DNA of 64,000 nt from Oligoflexia bacterium (GCA_015232355.1 JADFZW010000015.1:62001-126000); one strand, 5' to 3'. Counted from the stretch's first letter, positions 42,245 to 51,304 are shown. Notes: generated by a model from the letters alone, not told the origin. Made by a program: numbers and translations.

Positions 42245-43720
42245 TTAAAAATTAAATCCACTTGGAAGAGGCATTATATATTGCATATTCGAATGAATCA
42301 ATGTTTGTATTCGCTTATATTCATCATCGCTCATCTCTGATGGAACATTTTTAATCTCTCTTTGCGCTTGGGCGATTGCACTGGAAAGTGAAATATTTTT
42401 TGAGAGCTGCGCGGCCCGAGTGGCGCGATCACGATTTACAATACCGGAACTTAAAACTTTTCCCGCAAGAAAACTTTTCACGTCTACAGTTTTAATTAAT
42501 ATTTCCTTTATCTCTTTAGGAGAGAGTTTAGGATTTTGTGCTACAATCTCTGCTGCAATATTAGATACGAATGGTGCCGCTTGGCTTGTTCCACTCAATC
42601 CTAAATACTCATCTCCAGGAACAGCAGAGGTGATGTTTACTCCTGGTGCAGCTACTTCCACCATTGCCTTGCCGAAGTTTGAAAAATTTGCCAATCCTTT
42701 GCGCTCAATAGTTGCAGCAACAGAGATAGTATTGTTTCTTTTTATATTGGTAGGAGAGGTTGGATAGATGTCATTGTTGGAACCATCATTTCCAGCAGCA
42801 AAAACAAATAATGTGTTTGCTGCTTTTTCAAAAGCTTTTTGGCCATAACCTAAAATCTGTTTTAATAAATAATTTGTTGCCTCTCTTGCTTCTTCTTTGC
42901 TTATTTTTCGCTCTAGTGCTGCTTCAGCAACGTTAGTCACTAAGCTCTCTGCTTGCGTGTATCCAATTCCAAATGAACCATTGGCAATTTCGATCTTATG
43001 AAAATTAACATAAAGAACTATTTCGCTCATTCCTTCCATTTGTCTTTTTGCGATTCCATTTAAGATGTATTTTACAAGATCTATATTGGTAAGACCTTGT
43101 GCCAGAGCATCTTTGTAGTCAGTGTAAATTGGACCATCGCTGGGATCAATTTTTTTAGGTGTGGATTCACTTTCGCCTTCGCCTTCGCTTTCACCACCTT
43201 CACCGTCATCGCCACCGTTATCACCGCCGCCTGCATCTGTAGCAATCATCTTTATCGCTTGTACTTTATTGGTTGTTGATTTATCAACACAAATGCCGGC
43301 CACATGTGTTCCATGAACAAAATTTCCAAAAGCAGCAATCTCTTTCATAAATTTTTTATCTTTGATTTTTTGTTGTATCCAAAGCAAATCCTCTCTGCTG
43401 GCATTATTACTTGAAAATTTTGCTTGTATATCAAAGAATCTTCGATGATCAGAATTAAAAATGTTCAGATATTTGTAGTCAATAACTTCGCTATTATTTT
43501 CAACAAAGTTCCAGCCGCTAATGTCATCAATGTATCCATCTTTATCATCATCACGTCCATTAATTTGGTAATCAAGTTGATCAATCCACTTGTGTGTAGA
43601 GATTTTTTCATGTTTCATATCAGTGCCGGAATCTATCACAGCAATAGATGCGGAGAAGGATGATTGGATAGTTATAAAAATAATTGAAAGTGAAAGTGAA
43701 TATGAAAGTAAAAACTTCAT
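42245..43720 (-). CDS. Subtilisin-like (S8) serine peptidase, secreted
   Basis: A 491-residue peptidase with a signal peptide (about 1-24). The catalytic triad is Asp30 (VIDSGTD), His136 (FVHGTHVAG) and Ser379 (GTSQAAP), and the oxyanion Asn is in AAGNDGSN. There is no visible prodomain between signal and catalytic Asp. A low-complexity acidic Gly-Glu-Ser stretch (about 170-190) is inserted after the histidine region. It is transcribed ahead of the CFI-box gene. AGGAGAGG is about 8 nt before the ATG, and a (GATA)5 tract lies 32 bp upstream of it. Confidence 0.93.
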   Translation of the reverse strand: MKFLLSYSLSLSIIFITIQSSFSASIAVIDSGTDMKHEKISTHKWIDQLDYQINGRDDDKDGYIDDISGWNFVENNSEVIDYKYLNIFNSDHRRFFDIQAKFSSNNASREDLLWIQQKIKDKKFMKEIAAFGNFVHGTHVAGICVDKSTTNKVQAIKMIATDAGGGDNGGDDGEGGESEGEGESESTPKKIDPSDGPIYTDYKDALAQGLTNIDLVKYILNGIAKRQMEGMSEIVLYVNFHKIEIANGSFGIGYTQAESLVTNVAEAALERKISKEEAREATNYLLKQILGYGQKAFEKAANTLFVFAAGNDGSNNDIYPTSPTNIKRNNTISVAATIERKGLANFSNFGKAMVEVAAPGVNITSAVPGDEYLGLSGTSQAAPFVSNIAAEIVAQNPKLSPKEIKEILIKTVDVKSFLAGKVLSSGIVNRDRATRAAQLSKNISLSSAIAQAQREIKNVPSEMSDDEYKRIQTLIHSNMQYIMPLPSGFNF

Positions 43721-43751
43721 TTAAGATACCTCTCCTGTTGACTATATCTAA

Positions 43752-43771
43752 GATAGATAGATAGATAGATA
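43752..43771. repeat. (GATA)5 tetranucleotide tract before the S8 peptidase gene
   Basis: Five perfect GATA units lie in the leader of the minus-strand protease gene, 32-51 bp before its start codon. Slipped-strand change would alter the leader or promoter spacing in 4-bp steps. The rest of 43721-43968 holds no gene. Confidence 0.9.
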
Positions 43772-43968
43772 AATAGAATTTAAAATTTTAAAATGTATAA
43801 ATATCTATTTTTTAAAATAGGTTAACAAGTGTCAAGATTGATAAACTAAAATCATCTGTCATTTTCATTCTACATCTTTTTACTTGTGTCATTAATTAAA
43901 AAATCATAATATTCATTATTCAAAATTTTGTATTCTATTTAGTAATTAAAGTTAAAGGAGTCTTTAAA

Positions 43969-44145
43969 ATGGTTGAAAAGAAAAAGAAAACTACAATAGG
44001 AAATCGTACGAGAAGAAATATCAATTTGAATGCCTACAAGAAAGAGTTGGCAGATTTGATGGAGAAAGGAAAAAAAGAGTACGCACCAAAAATTGGAAGA
44101 AAAGCTGCTCAAGTTAGAAAAAAGATTCAAGAGTTAGAAAAATAA
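43969..44145 (+). CDS. Small basic protein of 58 residues
   Basis: A short frame preceded by AAAGGAG (43954-43960) with an 8-nt spacer, an excellent ribosome site. The protein is Lys/Arg-rich (KKKKTTIGNRTRRN ... KKELADLMEKGKKEY), with a helical, coiled-coil-like C-terminus (KAAQVRKKIQELEK). It stops at 44145, just before a hairpin. It may be a nucleic-acid-binding or ribosome-associated protein, which is inference. Confidence 0.68.
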   Translation: MVEKKKKTTIGNRTRRNINLNAYKKELADLMEKGKKEYAPKIGRKAAQVRKKIQELEK

Positions 44146-44156
44146 GAAGGGGGAAG

Positions 44157-44190
44157 AAGGGGTACCGGCCCTTAGAACCCTTATTTCTTT
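44157..44190. terminator. Terminator between convergent genes
   Basis: AAGGG/CCCTT (44157-44161, 44169-44173) with a 7-nt loop is followed on the plus strand by a T-rich stretch. It ends the small basic gene and overlaps the 3' end of the large minus-strand gene. Confidence 0.5.
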
Positions 44191-46421
44191 TTTTTAACAA
44201 AAAATACTGGATAAGCAGATTTTTTATAACGATCACTTAACATTTTAAAAATTGATTCTCGTCTTTTATGGCCGATTTTTTGGCCTTTTAGTGCGCGAAG
44301 GTTTTGTTCATCTTCAGCTTTCTCATCTGTCGTGGTTGGGTTAGCAGCTTCATCAATTTTTATTTCACTATTAAGAAATTTGCTGTAATCATCCCAATCG
44401 ACTCCATCTTCTTCCTCATCACCATCTTCATTCCAATCCTCATCATCCTCTTCGTCACTTTTTTTCTTTTTATTATTTAGGTTATCTTTATTTTCTCCTT
44501 TGCTTTTGTCATCACTCTTATCGCTTTTATTTTCATCTTTAGCATTAGCTTCATTTGCTGTACTACTGCTGTTGTTGTTATCTTTTAAATCTGCATTGCT
44601 ATCTTTTTTTGCTTTTAAACGATTAGAGGTATTTATTCCAAATTCTTTTGCTAGTTCTTTCATTTGAGCATCGGTAATTCCTGCTGTTTTTAGTGCACTT
44701 TTTGATTGATCGATTAAATCTTTAAATTGTTTTCTACCCTCTGCCATTGGATCAAATGGTTTTATCTTTGCTTTTGCAAGCATTTCATTGTGCTTGTTTT
44801 TCATCTCATTAAATTCTTTTCTTAATTTAAGTGCATTTTGATATGCAGATCTAGCAGCAGAACTTGCTCCCTTCATATCTCCATAAGAAATTGAATCCGC
44901 CATGCTTTTCATGGAATTAAAAGCGGTAGTTGCTTCTGGAGCATTAATAAAATTACCAATTGGTTTCATTTCATTTGGAACTTTATAGGAGCAACTAGTG
45001 CTCTTTTTGCATTCACAGCTACTATCAGTTTTTGGTGGCATGACAGACATATTTGTACAAGGGACACTACCAGATCCAGCAAATGACATATTATTCATTG
45101 GTGCTTCAACCTGAACAGTTAGTGAAGGCAGTTTAGGCATATTAGGAAGATTAGGAATATTGGGGTTAAAATTAAAACTAGGTGGAGTAAAATTTGGTAG
45201 AGGTGGAATTTTAGACATCTCTAACTTCATAATAATCTGATCGATCTCTGAAATTCTATCCATTAATATTGATATTTTAGCGGAGGTGAGTCCGAGTGCT
45301 ACGGATGCTCCAATACCGGCAATAGCATAAAAAATAGCTCTAGTGGCAGCTGACATTAGTTGAAATTCCAAAATTTTTTTAGCACCTATCTTCAAAATAC
45401 CATAAATTGCAAGGCCGCCAGCGCCTCCAGTAATAGTACCAAGAAGTGCTCCACTTAAAATAGATACAATATCTATTGTAAGTCCATTACCACTTGTAGC
45501 AGTTGGAGCTGCATGAGCATTTTTAATAATAATTTTTACTAACTCACTTATTGTAAATGCAAGCATGGAATTAAAGCTGTCTGTTTTTTGTTTATGAAAA
45601 TTATCGATCAGAAGTTCATCTGCTCCTGGTGGTTTCGTTGTGGATGAGTCAGGTTTAGTACATTCAGCAATAGCAGCAGCTATCGCGGCCGCAATTCCAA
45701 CTCCACCACCTGCTCCCTTGTTCCCAATGCCTCTAATAATACAAGTTATGAATTCAATACCAGCAATTCCTGATGCTAAAAAGTCAGCAGCAACAACACC
45801 TGAAAGTAAAACTACTTTTATTATTACAAAGTCTTTGTAAGTTTCAATGGTGCGCTTGAGAGTTTTTAAGGATTCTATTTGCATATCTACATCTTTTTTT
45901 TTGATAAACTCTGTAAGTGCAATAGTGTTGATGGCCTTGTAGCTGGCGGCCGATGCAATTTCGGTAGCTAAAAAAACAATTGATCCAATTACGTAAATTA
46001 TTGTTGAGGCATAACTTGAAATTTCTCCTTTCCAAAAAATAGTGATTTCAACTCCAATGACTGCTAAAATTATTTGTAATAGGTATGCGACCATTGTTAC
46101 GTAATAATCAGCTTCATATTCACTAAATGCGGGGAAAAATGTTTTAACATCAGTAATTTCTTGTGCGCTTGTATCGGGAGGAGCGATAGTCGCTACCGGT
46201 GTTCCTTTATCTTGGACGACTCCTGATTGTGGCGATGCTTTTGCTTCAGCTGACTTTGATTTCATCGAATCATTAAATTCTTTTGTTGTATTGTCTAAAT
46301 TGGTCATTCCCAATTTACTATCAGTGGCCGCTTCCACTTTGGCCGGAGAGAGTTCATTTATGAGTAGAATAAAAGTAGTAAATAAAATGATAAATTTTTT
46401 TAATTTTATTAGTGTATTCAT
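44181..46421 (-). CDS. Large exported/membrane protein of unknown function
   Basis: About 746 residues from the ATG at 46421, which gives a typical signal peptide (KKFIILFTTFILL, cleavage near VEA-ATD). A longer start at 46562 would overlap the upstream gene. Five or six membrane segments lie between about 110 and 400 (for example YYVTMVAYLLQIILAVIGV, STIIYVIGSIVFLA, GAGGLAIYGIL). Then come a Pro-rich linker (PNIPNLPNMPKLP), a five-cysteine patch (near SSCECKKSTSC), a coiled part, an acidic DE-rich region and a Lys tail. No family is recognised. It is last in a run of three minus-strand genes. An alanine-rich stretch (AAAIAAAIAE) is encoded by a GC-rich palindromic patch near 45670-45695. Confidence 0.65.
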   Translation of the reverse strand: MNTLIKLKKFIILFTTFILLINELSPAKVEAATDSKLGMTNLDNTTKEFNDSMKSKSAEAKASPQSGVVQDKGTPVATIAPPDTSAQEITDVKTFFPAFSEYEADYYVTMVAYLLQIILAVIGVEITIFWKGEISSYASTIIYVIGSIVFLATEIASAASYKAINTIALTEFIKKKDVDMQIESLKTLKRTIETYKDFVIIKVVLLSGVVAADFLASGIAGIEFITCIIRGIGNKGAGGGVGIAAAIAAAIAECTKPDSSTTKPPGADELLIDNFHKQKTDSFNSMLAFTISELVKIIIKNAHAAPTATSGNGLTIDIVSILSGALLGTITGGAGGLAIYGILKIGAKKILEFQLMSAATRAIFYAIAGIGASVALGLTSAKISILMDRISEIDQIIMKLEMSKIPPLPNFTPPSFNFNPNIPNLPNMPKLPSLTVQVEAPMNNMSFAGSGSVPCTNMSVMPPKTDSSCECKKSTSCSYKVPNEMKPIGNFINAPEATTAFNSMKSMADSISYGDMKGASSAARSAYQNALKLRKEFNEMKNKHNEMLAKAKIKPFDPMAEGRKQFKDLIDQSKSALKTAGITDAQMKELAKEFGINTSNRLKAKKDSNADLKDNNNSSSTANEANAKDENKSDKSDDKSKGENKDNLNNKKKKSDEEDDEDWNEDGDEEEDGVDWDDYSKFLNSEIKIDEAANPTTTDEKAEDEQNLRALKGQKIGHKRRESIFKMLSDRYKKSAYPVFFVKKKK

Positions 46422-46491
46422 ATAATATATTTTAATGAATACTTTAGTTTTAAACAACAAAAACAACTTAAACAACGAAAAGATCCTAGAC

Positions 46492-46932
46492 TTAAACTTT
46501 CTTAGTAGAGCTATATGCTTTGTTAAAGATACTAGAGAGATTTTGTTGGAGAGTGGATTCATCGGTAGTGATTTTTCGTAAAAGGATTTCTTTTAGTTCA
46601 CTGACCTCTTCTGCTTTTAAGGCGATCAATTCTTTAGTTGTATTAGAGTAATCTATTTTGGTCTTTATTTTTTGAGTAAAGAATTGAACGATTTTTTCTA
46701 AACGAACTCTTTCATTTGTTAGGTAATTAAAGAAGGCCATCTGGCCGCGTTTGATTTTATCAAAATCTTCGATATCATATTTGTTATTTATCTCTAAAGA
46801 TTCACGGATTATGTTCTCTAAATTTTTTAAGTTTTTTTTATCAGAAAAAAATTCTTCGTCAGCATCTTTAGAATTGTCGATTATAGAGAGACCTTTTATC
46901 TTGTATTTGCTGTTAATTTTATTGTTGATCAT
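46492..46932 (-). CDS. Hypothetical coiled-coil protein
   Basis: A 146-residue cytoplasmic protein of unknown family. Helical, charged stretches (KKNLKNLENIIRESLEINN, KEILLRKITTDESTLQQNL) suggest a coiled coil. It starts 10 bp after the stop of the gene at 46943-47425 and is followed after about 70 bp by the large membrane-protein gene, so the three are probably co-transcribed. Confidence 0.6.
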   Translation of the reverse strand: MINNKINSKYKIKGLSIIDNSKDADEEFFSDKKNLKNLENIIRESLEINNKYDIEDFDKIKRGQMAFFNYLTNERVRLEKIVQFFTQKIKTKIDYSNTTKELIALKAEEVSELKEILLRKITTDESTLQQNLSSIFNKAYSSTKKV

Positions 46933-46942
46933 ATTGTTACAA

Positions 46943-47425
46943 TTATTTTTTTGGTAAATTATTGATAATGTCTATATAAAAATCCTCTTCCCTAAGTAAA
47001 TCATGAAAGATTTTTTGTTCTTTTTTGATGGTTTTAATCTCTTTTATAAATCTGTCAATTGGAGAGGCAATTAGATTATTTTTTAATATATTTATCTTTT
47101 GAATAATGGTTTTTTCAGAGGGAGTTGGAACTTTCCAGCGAAAATTAAAATAGGGTGGTAACTCGGCCTTACTATTGGCCAAAGGAATAATGTCACTCTT
47201 TAGTTTTTGCTCAGTTATTAGGTAGAGCGGATATGGAAATAGAGGATTAATTTTTAGATTTTTTAATGAAATCTCCATATTTTCTAAAATTTTTGAAAGA
47301 GAAGTAGTTTGTAGTAATTCAGGATTAATTATAATGTAAACAGGAGATTGACCAACCTTGTTTTTAATCCACAGTTTTTCGAAGTAGGTGATCTCATTTT
47401 TAAAAATTTGAATTTCTTTAAACAT
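46943..47425 (-). CDS. Hypothetical protein
   Basis: A 160-residue soluble protein with no recognised domain. It opens an apparent three-gene minus-strand unit ending with the large membrane protein. Its start codon overlaps an AT-rich inverted repeat (47424-47446) and no Shine-Dalgarno sequence is visible, so its translation or expression may be controlled through that element. Confidence 0.55.
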   Translation of the reverse strand: MFKEIQIFKNEITYFEKLWIKNKVGQSPVYIIINPELLQTTSLSKILENMEISLKNLKINPLFPYPLYLITEQKLKSDIIPLANSKAELPPYFNFRWKVPTPSEKTIIQKINILKNNLIASPIDRFIKEIKTIKKEQKIFHDLLREEDFYIDIINNLPKK

Positions 47426-47498
47426 AATATGATAATATCATATTATTAGATAGTAAGAATGATATAATTATATATATCTAAGATACATATAATTATAT
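47424..47498. promoter_or_regulatory. AT-rich palindrome cluster between divergent genes
   Basis: The 92-bp gap between divergent genes holds a perfect 10-bp inverted repeat (47424-47433 and 47437-47446, loop AAT) and two copies of the 12-bp palindrome ATATAATTATAT (47462-47473 and 47487-47498), 25 bp apart. This looks like a control region acting on both genes. Confidence 0.5.
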
Positions 47499-47516
47499 AT
47501 AGATTTGAATGATTTT

Positions 47517-48257
47517 ATGATTAAATTACCAAACGTCTATTTACCTCCGGAATTTTCGAAGTTACTTCAATTTAATCTACATCAGTTTGATAAGATGGAT
47601 AGTCTAGAATCAATATATGACAAAATTGATCTGTCTATGCATACCAAATTAATAATTGAAAAATTTTTTCAACATATTACTGGTAAAAAAGGTGTACATA
47701 ATTTTTTAAGATATTTAGGATGGATGAATTTTCGAGATAGATTGGGATCGGTATACATATATTTTATGCTTTATGATCGCTATCCAGAAGTAACTGATAC
47801 AGAACTAGTGAGAGATATTTTAGATTTAGAAACACGGCTTGCAAAGTTTACGGTAGATGGACACTCAAGATCTTTTCTACTCTTTTTTTATCTAAAGATG
47901 GCCAGAATATATATATTAAAAAATAAGGTTTTTGAGGATAACAAAATAGAGGGACTAACAGAATTTTTCAAAGTACCAGATAATGTATATAAGCTGCTCG
48001 AATATTCTGAATTAAAAAATTGGTATATAGATTGGATGGTTTTAATTTTGTGGCATTTTCAATCCTATCTGGGCATGGATAAAGTTAAAGAGTTTATTGA
48101 ACAACACTGTCGTGAGAAAAAGAAAGTTATAAATATTTATGGCCAATTTTATAATGAACTTACGATTGAACAGAAGAGTGAATTTGCTCTCAATATGTTA
48201 GCATATGGCCAGTCAATTGGTTCTAAAGATATTTTTTGTGAATCACTACGGGTTTAA
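47517..48257 (+). CDS. Hypothetical protein
   Basis: A protein of about 246 residues, rich in aromatic residues (FRDRLGSVYIYFMLYDRYPE, WYIDWMVLILWHFQ), probably helical and soluble or peripherally bound. No family is recognised. The start is uncertain: an in-frame TTG lies at 47505 and the first ATG is at 47517, neither with a clear ribosome site. It is divergent from the three-gene unit and its own leader is palindrome-rich, which suggests joint regulation. Confidence 0.55.
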   Translation: MIKLPNVYLPPEFSKLLQFNLHQFDKMDSLESIYDKIDLSMHTKLIIEKFFQHITGKKGVHNFLRYLGWMNFRDRLGSVYIYFMLYDRYPEVTDTELVRDILDLETRLAKFTVDGHSRSFLLFFYLKMARIYILKNKVFEDNKIEGLTEFFKVPDNVYKLLEYSELKNWYIDWMVLILWHFQSYLGMDKVKEFIEQHCREKKKVINIYGQFYNELTIEQKSEFALNMLAYGQSIGSKDIFCESLRV

Positions 48258-48279
48258 TCACTTGTGATTAAATCACAAC

Positions 48280-48570
48280 TTACTCAACATTTGATGACGA
48301 AGGAAGATCAAAGAGAATTAGATATTCATTGCTGTCCATAGCTCCCAGATTGTCACGAACTAATTTTATCTGATAAGAACGATCATTTTTTATTTTTTCA
48401 ATTTCCATGATAAGTGATTCATTTTCACTTAGAATTCCTTTGAGCATATTTTTTTGTTCGCTAATTATTTTTTCTGTATTTAAATAGTCCATTATTCCTC
48501 TGTCGGCGAAAATAAGCCGAAGAAGTAACAAAAGAGTTGCACCCCAACTTATTTTAATGAGTAGACTCAT
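48280..48570 (-). CDS. FtsB/DivIC-like septum formation initiator
   Basis: A 96-residue protein with one N-terminal membrane helix (about 5-22), a coiled coil (about 33-65, with KIISEQKNMLKGILSENESL) and the family end VRDNLGAMDSNEYLILFDLP. This is the layout of FtsB/DivIC, the bitopic protein that joins FtsL and FtsQ in the divisome. The usual eno neighbour is absent, so whether it is the main FtsB or a paralogue cannot be told. AAGGA lies 8-10 nt before the ATG. It converges with the hypothetical gene upstream in the window. Confidence 0.8.
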   Translation of the reverse strand: MSLLIKISWGATLLLLLRLIFADRGIMDYLNTEKIISEQKNMLKGILSENESLIMEIEKIKNDRSYQIKLVRDNLGAMDSNEYLILFDLPSSSNVE

Positions 48571-48705
48571 CCATGATCCTTAGTTACCAAGACATCTTGT
48601 TCTTGTTTTTAGGCCCTTAGTTATAATTTTAACATATGAGGTAACACGCTCAATAAAAATATTTGAAATATTTTTTGATATGATAATAGATTCTAATTTA
48701 TACTA

Positions 48706-49695
48706 TCATACTATACGTCTGGTTTTTTTAAGTTTACTTTCAACATCTATCCAAAATCTTCTTGTTCCTGCTAACTCCTTCAAATAATAGTATAAAGTTT
48801 TACTCAATTCTTTTTTAAAAATTGTTTCTAATTCTGGTGGTTCTTGACCTGAAAGGAATAATTTTTTTATTCCATTAAATGAGTTTTTAGCATTTTCATC
48901 AAAGTTGTGACTACTTTCATCTATAATAATACTAATCTGTCGATCATCAACAATACTTTGCTTGATAGGAAATAGAGTAGTGGCATAGGTAAGTAGCCCT
49001 TTAAAACGTTTTAGAGCTAGACTGCTATCACCTATCGGACCCAACTTACTATGTTGATCTGAAGAGTTCGTACCGTGAGAGCGGAAGCAAACTTTAAAGG
49101 AGTAATCACTCTCTTTCATCCACCAACTGAAACCAGGATCACTTAAGTTACATACATCTTCTTCATAGATAGGAAAACGTCGATTTTTAATTTGATCCGT
49201 AATCACCTCTGCTAATTCATAATATTCAGTAGTGAAGTAGTTTAGAGAATCAAAATTTTCAGCAAAATCACAAAGTGTGCTACTAGCTGCTGTCTTAATA
49301 GAATTTATATAGTTTCCGATGTTTTTAACTGCCTGAGCTTTAATAGTAAAGGTACTAACATTTTGATTAATGAAATAAACTATCCCTGGATTTTGAGGGT
49401 ATAGTGGAAGAGTAAGTGGAATTGGAAGCGGAAGTGAAAGTGGACGTGGAAGATTCTCAGCGGGTTTAGAATCTTCTTGATCCAGGAATTCAAATTTAAA
49501 ATCTGGAGGTAGTTCATCGTCTTCTAGATTATTCGTATTCGTATTCGTATTCGTATTCGTGTTCGTATTCGAGTTTGTATTCTTTTCAGAGTATGGATCA
49601 CGGTTACGATTACGATTACCATTTTTACAAATGGATACGGCATTAGTTAAATTGATTGTTTCTTGAACTAGCATGTCCAATGGATCTAATGTCAT
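48706..49695 (-). CDS. Hypothetical protein co-transcribed with parAB
   Basis: A 329-residue protein; its start overlaps the parB stop by 4 nt (ATGA), so it is translationally coupled to parB. No domain is recognised. Near the N-terminus an Asn-Thr repeat encoded by a 6-bp tandem repeat (49531-49571) is followed by an acidic and Pro/Leu-rich linker. The C-terminal 200 residues look folded and globular. The tight linkage suggests a role with the ParAB system, for example as a third component. Confidence 0.6.
   Translation of the reverse strand: MTLDPLDMLVQETINLTNAVSICKNGNRNRNRDPYSEKNTNSNTNTNTNTNTNTNNLEDDELPPDFKFEFLDQEDSKPAENLPRPLSLPLPIPLTLPLYPQNPGIVYFINQNVSTFTIKAQAVKNIGNYINSIKTAASSTLCDFAENFDSLNYFTTEYYELAEVITDQIKNRRFPIYEEDVCNLSDPGFSWWMKESDYSFKVCFRSHGTNSSDQHSKLGPIGDSSLALKRFKGLLTYATTLFPIKQSIVDDRQISIIIDESSHNFDENAKNSFNGIKKLFLSGQEPPELETIFKKELSKTLYYYLKELAGTRRFWIDVESKLKKTRRIV
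49531..49571. repeat. 6-bp in-frame tandem repeat
   Basis: About seven copies of attcgt (one variant with gttcgt) encode Asn-Thr repeats in the third gene of the parAB unit. Changes in copy number keep the frame. Confidence 0.9.
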
Positions 49696-50507
49696 AAAAT
49701 GAACCTCTTTGTTTTCCCTGTAGATTTAGTTGATGTCACTTTAGGTGTGGTCACAGTAGCAGCTGTGGCCACAACTGCTGCTTCCTTTAAAGCTTTTTGT
49801 AGTGCCAGAAATTTTTTTAAGTGTGCTCGCTTAGTGATTTCTCCATTGATAATAGACTTTTCCAAAGATACTCTTTGTGGGTGAGTGCTTGGTAATTCAT
49901 CAAATTCAATTAAAACATATTTTTCAATATCATGCATTTTGGCAGCTTCTTTTAATTTTGATGGTAACTTTGCTATTAAGATACTTCGATGTACCTCTGA
50001 TTTTGATATTCCTAAATCAGTTTCAATTTTTCTCTCTGAGGATCCAGTTGCAATTTGATAATTATATATTCCATCTGCCTTATCGATATAGTGTAGCTCT
50101 TCACGAGAGGAGTTTTCCGAAAATTGGATGGCCAATAACTCTTCTTTACTTTTTCCCTCTAAAATAAAGCATGGTGCCCGCTCTTTATTTATCAAGCGCA
50201 TGGCCCTGAAACGACGTTCTCCACAAAGGAGTACGAATTTTGGTCCCTCTCGATGGATTACTAGTGGTTGAATTAATCCATTTATTTTTATGTTCTCTGC
50301 TAGCTCCTTTAAGGAATCCTCATTAAATTTGGTACGTACTTGTTCTCTAACTGTGATCTCAGAGAGTTTAACTTCGCTTAGTTCCGCTCCCTTTAATAAT
50401 TTTTGATCATTATAGCGAATGAGATTTTGTAGAGAGGAACTGCTGTGAATATTACTAAGTATTGTTCTTTCTTTTTTGCTGGTTCTAACGGCAAAAGTTT
50501 TACTCAT
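49692..50507 (-). CDS. parB: ParB-family partition protein
   Basis: A 271-residue ParB. The N-terminal CTPase fold carries the box LLCGERRFRA and the ENSSREELHYIDKA motif, then a helix-turn-helix (GISKSEVHRSILIAKL). The C-terminal tail is alanine-rich (KEAAVVATAATVTT), encoded by a near-perfect palindrome at 49758-49779. The start at 50507 is preferred over 50552 because AGGAG lies 8 nt upstream and the longer start would run into parA. It would load on parS sites; no parS-like GTTTCACGTGAAAC is seen in the window. It forms an operon with parA and the downstream unknown gene. Confidence 0.93.
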   Translation of the reverse strand: MSKTFAVRTSKKERTILSNIHSSSSLQNLIRYNDQKLLKGAELSEVKLSEITVREQVRTKFNEDSLKELAENIKINGLIQPLVIHREGPKFVLLCGERRFRAMRLINKERAPCFILEGKSKEELLAIQFSENSSREELHYIDKADGIYNYQIATGSSERKIETDLGISKSEVHRSILIAKLPSKLKEAAKMHDIEKYVLIEFDELPSTHPQRVSLEKSIINGEITKRAHLKKFLALQKALKEAAVVATAATVTTPKVTSTKSTGKTKRFIL

Positions 50508-50530
50508 AAATTTTTCTCCTCCACAAATTC

Positions 50531-51304
50531 CTAAAGTTTTAAAGATTCCCATAGCAATTTAAAATCTTCAGCACCTTTAGAATTTTTTCCCATTAAAAAA
50601 ATTGGTTTTTGCATGGAAACGGACTCTTGAATTTGTACTAAATTTCTAATCACCGGTGTGGTTTGAAAATTTTGAGAGAGTTCTTCTAAACGTTGCCTCT
50701 CTATTTTTCTTCTAGGATTTACCATCGAAGGAATAATGGCAAATTCTAATTGAGGATTTTCTGTCTCTTTTATAATTTCAAAAGTATCCATTAACTCTTC
50801 CAGACCATCAATAGAATAATCCTGAGCCTGGGTAGGCACTAAAACTCGATTTGAACTAACCAGAGACATTATCAACTCATCTCCTAACATAGGTGGCGTA
50901 TCAATTACGATATAATCATATTGATTCTCAATCTCTTGAAAGCGTACTTTTAAAAGACGCTCTTTTCTGCCTGCGCACTTTCGAACTTCACTCTCAGAGA
51001 GAATTAAAAGTTTAGATAAATTTGCTAGATGTCTGCCAGCTGGTATTAGAGAAATGTTTTTGTAAAAGTCTCGTTCTCCTTCTACAGAAATTATTACTTC
51101 ATTAATACTGACATCTCCAATTAACCATTCCGGAATTAGAGTTCGCTCAATATTTACTCCGAAAGTACTGCTTAAGTTTGCTTGAGAGTCAAAATCAATA
51201 ACCAGCACTTTATGTTTTTGGTTGGCCAAATGGCAGGCCAGCTGATACGCCTGCATAGTTTTGCCCACACCACCCTTGTTGTTAGCAATTGTGATTATTT
51301 CCAT
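50531..51304 (-). CDS. parA: ParA-family partition ATPase
   Basis: A 257-residue Walker-type ATPase. It has the deviant Walker A KGGVGKT (10-16), VLVIDFDSQANLSS, and the switch region VIDTPPMLGDEL. ParA ATPases move ParB-bound DNA. It is first in the parA-parB-unknown operon and divergent to nadA over about 200 bp. Whether this is the main chromosomal par locus or an additional one cannot be told; the classical gidA/gidB neighbours are absent. Confidence 0.93.
   Translation of the reverse strand: MEIITIANNKGGVGKTMQAYQLACHLANQKHKVLVIDFDSQANLSSTFGVNIERTLIPEWLIGDVSINEVIISVEGERDFYKNISLIPAGRHLANLSKLLILSESEVRKCAGRKERLLKVRFQEIENQYDYIVIDTPPMLGDELIMSLVSSNRVLVPTQAQDYSIDGLEELMDTFEIIKETENPQLEFAIIPSMVNPRRKIERQRLEELSQNFQTTPVIRNLVQIQESVSMQKPIFLMGKNSKGAEDFKLLWESLKL

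Noticed and set aside
46422..46562. Longer start for the large membrane protein
   Set aside because: It overlaps the upstream gene and hides the signal peptide; the ATG at 46421 is better.
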